Of a DNA stretch of 43,541 bases, positions 42,085-43,541 are shown piece by piece (position 1 is the first letter of the stretch; each line of letters opens with the position of its first letter). The notes below the pieces were generated by a model. It was not told where the DNA came from. It was given only the letters and a program-made list of their open reading frames with translations, and ran no database searches. The DNA lies in contig CALLAT010000083.1 in NCBI GenBank assembly GCA_938002085.1, positions 1 through 43,541 of the forward strand. The letters are read 5' to 3'. This DNA is from an uncultured Pseudanabaenaceae cyanobacterium. GTDB taxonomy: Bacteria; Cyanobacteriota; Cyanobacteriia; PCC-9006; JAAUQQ01. The position numbers and the translations under genes were made by a program.

Positions 42085-43541
42085 ATGGAGATTGTTGCCA
42101 ACAGATACCAAATCCATACGCTATTGGGCCAGGGTGGAGCGGGTAGCACCTACCAAGCGGAGGACTTACAGACCCATCGCTGGGTTGCACTGAAGGTCAT
42201 GAGCCTGAAGCAGTTAGGCAACTGGGATTTGCTCAAGCGCTTTGAGCGGGAGGCCGAGGCTTTGGGGAAGATTGCCCATCCCGGAGTGCCAGCTTATATC
42301 GAACATTTTCAAGTCGAGACCGAGGATGACTGTTGCTTTTACCTCGTCCAAGAATTCGCGGCGGGAAAGTCTCTAGATCAATGGGTGGCAGACGGGTGGC
42401 GGGCCTCTGAAGCAGAGGTGAAGCGCATTGCGGCTGAGGTGTTGGGGATTTTGAACTATTTGCATCAGCTCAACCCTCCCATGATTCATCGAGATATTAA
42501 GCCCCAGAACATCATTCGTCAGCCGGATGGGCGGATTTATTTGGTGGATTTTGGTGCTGTGCAGTCTGCCTATCGCGATGCCTTGCAGCAGCAGGGAACG
42601 TTTGTGGGGACGATGGGCTATATGCCGCCGGAACAATTGCGGGGCAAAGCTGTGTTTGCTTCGGATTTGTATGGGCTGGGGGCAACGCTGGTGTATTTGT
42701 TGACGCACCGTAATCCTGATGAGCTACCAATGGAGCGGATGCGGATTGCGTTTCGTGGGCGGGTGCAGTTGTCGGAGGGCTTCGCAGTTTGGCTGGAGAA
42801 GCTGCTGGAGCCGATGGTGAGGGAACGGTGGGGTGAGGCGGCGATCGCGCTCCAGCAACTCAAGACTACGGATGTTCAAAAGATTGAAAGGCAGAACCTA
42901 GGCCAAATTATTTATAAAGGGCAAGGTAGTCGGACAATAACGACAAGTCGTGGATATCAAATCAAGATAGACCATGACAAAAATGGATTAGATATACATA
43001 TTAATCCATCTGAAGAATTCAAGTCAGGGATTGGCAAGATAGCAGCTGTTGCTGCATGGCTTGGAACAATGTTTGTGCTTTTCCAAATCAGTTTTGCAGA
43101 GGTGTCAGCAGCAAACGTTTGGTTTTGGATTATATATGGGATGGCTATTGCGCTGGCGAGTGCTTGCTTAGGACTCTGTGCTACTGCGCTACTTATACCT
43201 CACTGGTTTGGCGTAAATAACCTTTCTATCAACAGAAAAACGGCCCAAGCCTCGCTAGAGCTGTTTGGAATGATTCTACCAAGGTCTGATAGTTCCTCTG
43301 GGGTACTTAAATATGCTCTATTAACAGACGATATAAGAGCTAGAGCGTTAGATTTTCTTCCTGCTGACCAAGCCAAGTTGCAAGGCAAAAGGCATCATTC
43401 AGAAGTTACGGGTCAGGAGCAACTGTATCTACACTTTTTTCTCAAAAATCCAATTAAGTTTGGCTTAGGATTGGAGCCAATTGAGAAATACTGGATTGCT
43501 CAGGAAATCAACGGTTTTCTTGAAAGGCTTGGAGAAAGCTC
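42085..43541 (+). CDS. Membrane Ser/Thr protein kinase (3' end outside window)
   Basis: 485 codons to the window edge, no stop reached. Kinase domain about 7-265, with all catalytic elements: glycine loop GQGGAGSTYQAED, VALKVM lysine, HRD (His135-Arg136-Asp137) in MIHRDIKPQNIIRQ, DFGAVQ and MPPEQL. A linker with ITTSRGYQIKIDHDKNG follows, then two membrane helices (about 320-340 and 350-375) and a cytoplasmic domain reaching LEPIEKYWIAQEINGFLERL, which resembles the C-terminal motif of the upstream pseudokinase. The same switch from GC-richer kinase to AT-richer tail occurs near 42870. It was read by direct translation. Likely product: a signalling kinase of the cyanobacterial Spk type. Confidence 0.9.
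   Translation, partial: MEIVANRYQIHTLLGQGGAGSTYQAEDLQTHRWVALKVMSLKQLGNWDLLKRFEREAEALGKIAHPGVPAYIEHFQVETEDDCCFYLVQEFAAGKSLDQWVADGWRASEAEVKRIAAEVLGILNYLHQLNPPMIHRDIKPQNIIRQPDGRIYLVDFGAVQSAYRDALQQQGTFVGTMGYMPPEQLRGKAVFASDLYGLGATLVYLLTHRNPDELPMERMRIAFRGRVQLSEGFAVWLEKLLEPMVRERWGEAAIALQQLKTTDVQKIERQNLGQIIYKGQGSRTITTSRGYQIKIDHDKNGLDIHINPSEEFKSGIGKIAAVAAWLGTMFVLFQISFAEVSAANVWFWIIYGMAIALASACLGLCATALLIPHWFGVNNLSINRKTAQASLELFGMILPRSDSSSGVLKYALLTDDIRARALDFLPADQAKLQGKRHHSEVTGQEQLYLHFFLKNPIKFGLGLEPIEKYWIAQEINGFLERLGES

Overview
The window looks like a cyanobacterial chromosome. Octamers of the HIP1 type (GCGATCGC) recur through most of it. The gene content fits: a haemagglutinin/TPR/CHAT giant protein, a phosphoribulokinase-family protein, glycolate oxidase subunits GlcE and GlcF, a cyanobacterial-type Mrp antiporter operon without the NuoL-like half of MrpA, a chloroplast-type glutamyl endopeptidase and several Ser/Thr kinases. 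No rRNA, tRNA or CRISPR array was recognised. The genus cannot be fixed from sequence alone.

Layout. 1-5.56 kb (minus): an open-ended gene fusing a filamentous-haemagglutinin secretion domain, a cadherin-like segment, TPRs and a CHAT protease domain. 5.9-7.8 kb (plus): four small stress/membrane genes (DUF1232, a coiled-coil protein, Pmp3, a holin-like membrane protein) closed by a strong terminator. 8-11.2 kb: a PRK-family kinase lacking one regulatory cysteine, divergent from an LRR-protein kinase and a GRAM/PH-like membrane protein. 11.2-17.1 kb (minus): glcF, a frameshifted cupin pseudogene, a small membrane protein, a rhomboid protease, an unknown gene, mtgA and glcE. 17.8-22.4 kb (minus): an Mrp operon in the order C-D-E-F-G-A'-B, most genes overlapping by ATGA. 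22.8-25.5 kb: an S9 peptidase. 26.5-29.0 kb: a GIY-YIG-like protein, then aguA-aguB, which convert agmatine to putrescine.

29.0-36.6 kb is sparser. It holds a candidate structured RNA, an SDR oxidoreductase, a 131-bp MITE with 3-bp target duplications, a Crp-type regulator, an alpha/beta-hydrolase-fold protein without its nucleophile, a 2Fe-2S thioredoxin-like protein and about 4 kb of gene-free DNA rich in inverted repeats. By eye it contains no HIP1 sites. 36.6-38.5 kb carries a divergent transketolase-like enzyme with a strong RBS and terminator. The last 4 kb holds a HAD phosphatase, a proteasome-beta-like Ntn hydrolase, and a tandem pair of paralogous membrane kinases, the first a predicted pseudokinase and the second apparently active.

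The most promising leads are the pseudokinase/kinase tandem beside the Ntn hydrolase, the secreted-type haemagglutinin-CHAT fusion without a visible signal peptide, the two divergent Calvin-cycle-like enzymes (PRK-like and transketolase-like), and the structured RNA candidate near 29.3 kb. All functions are read from motifs; no database search was run.
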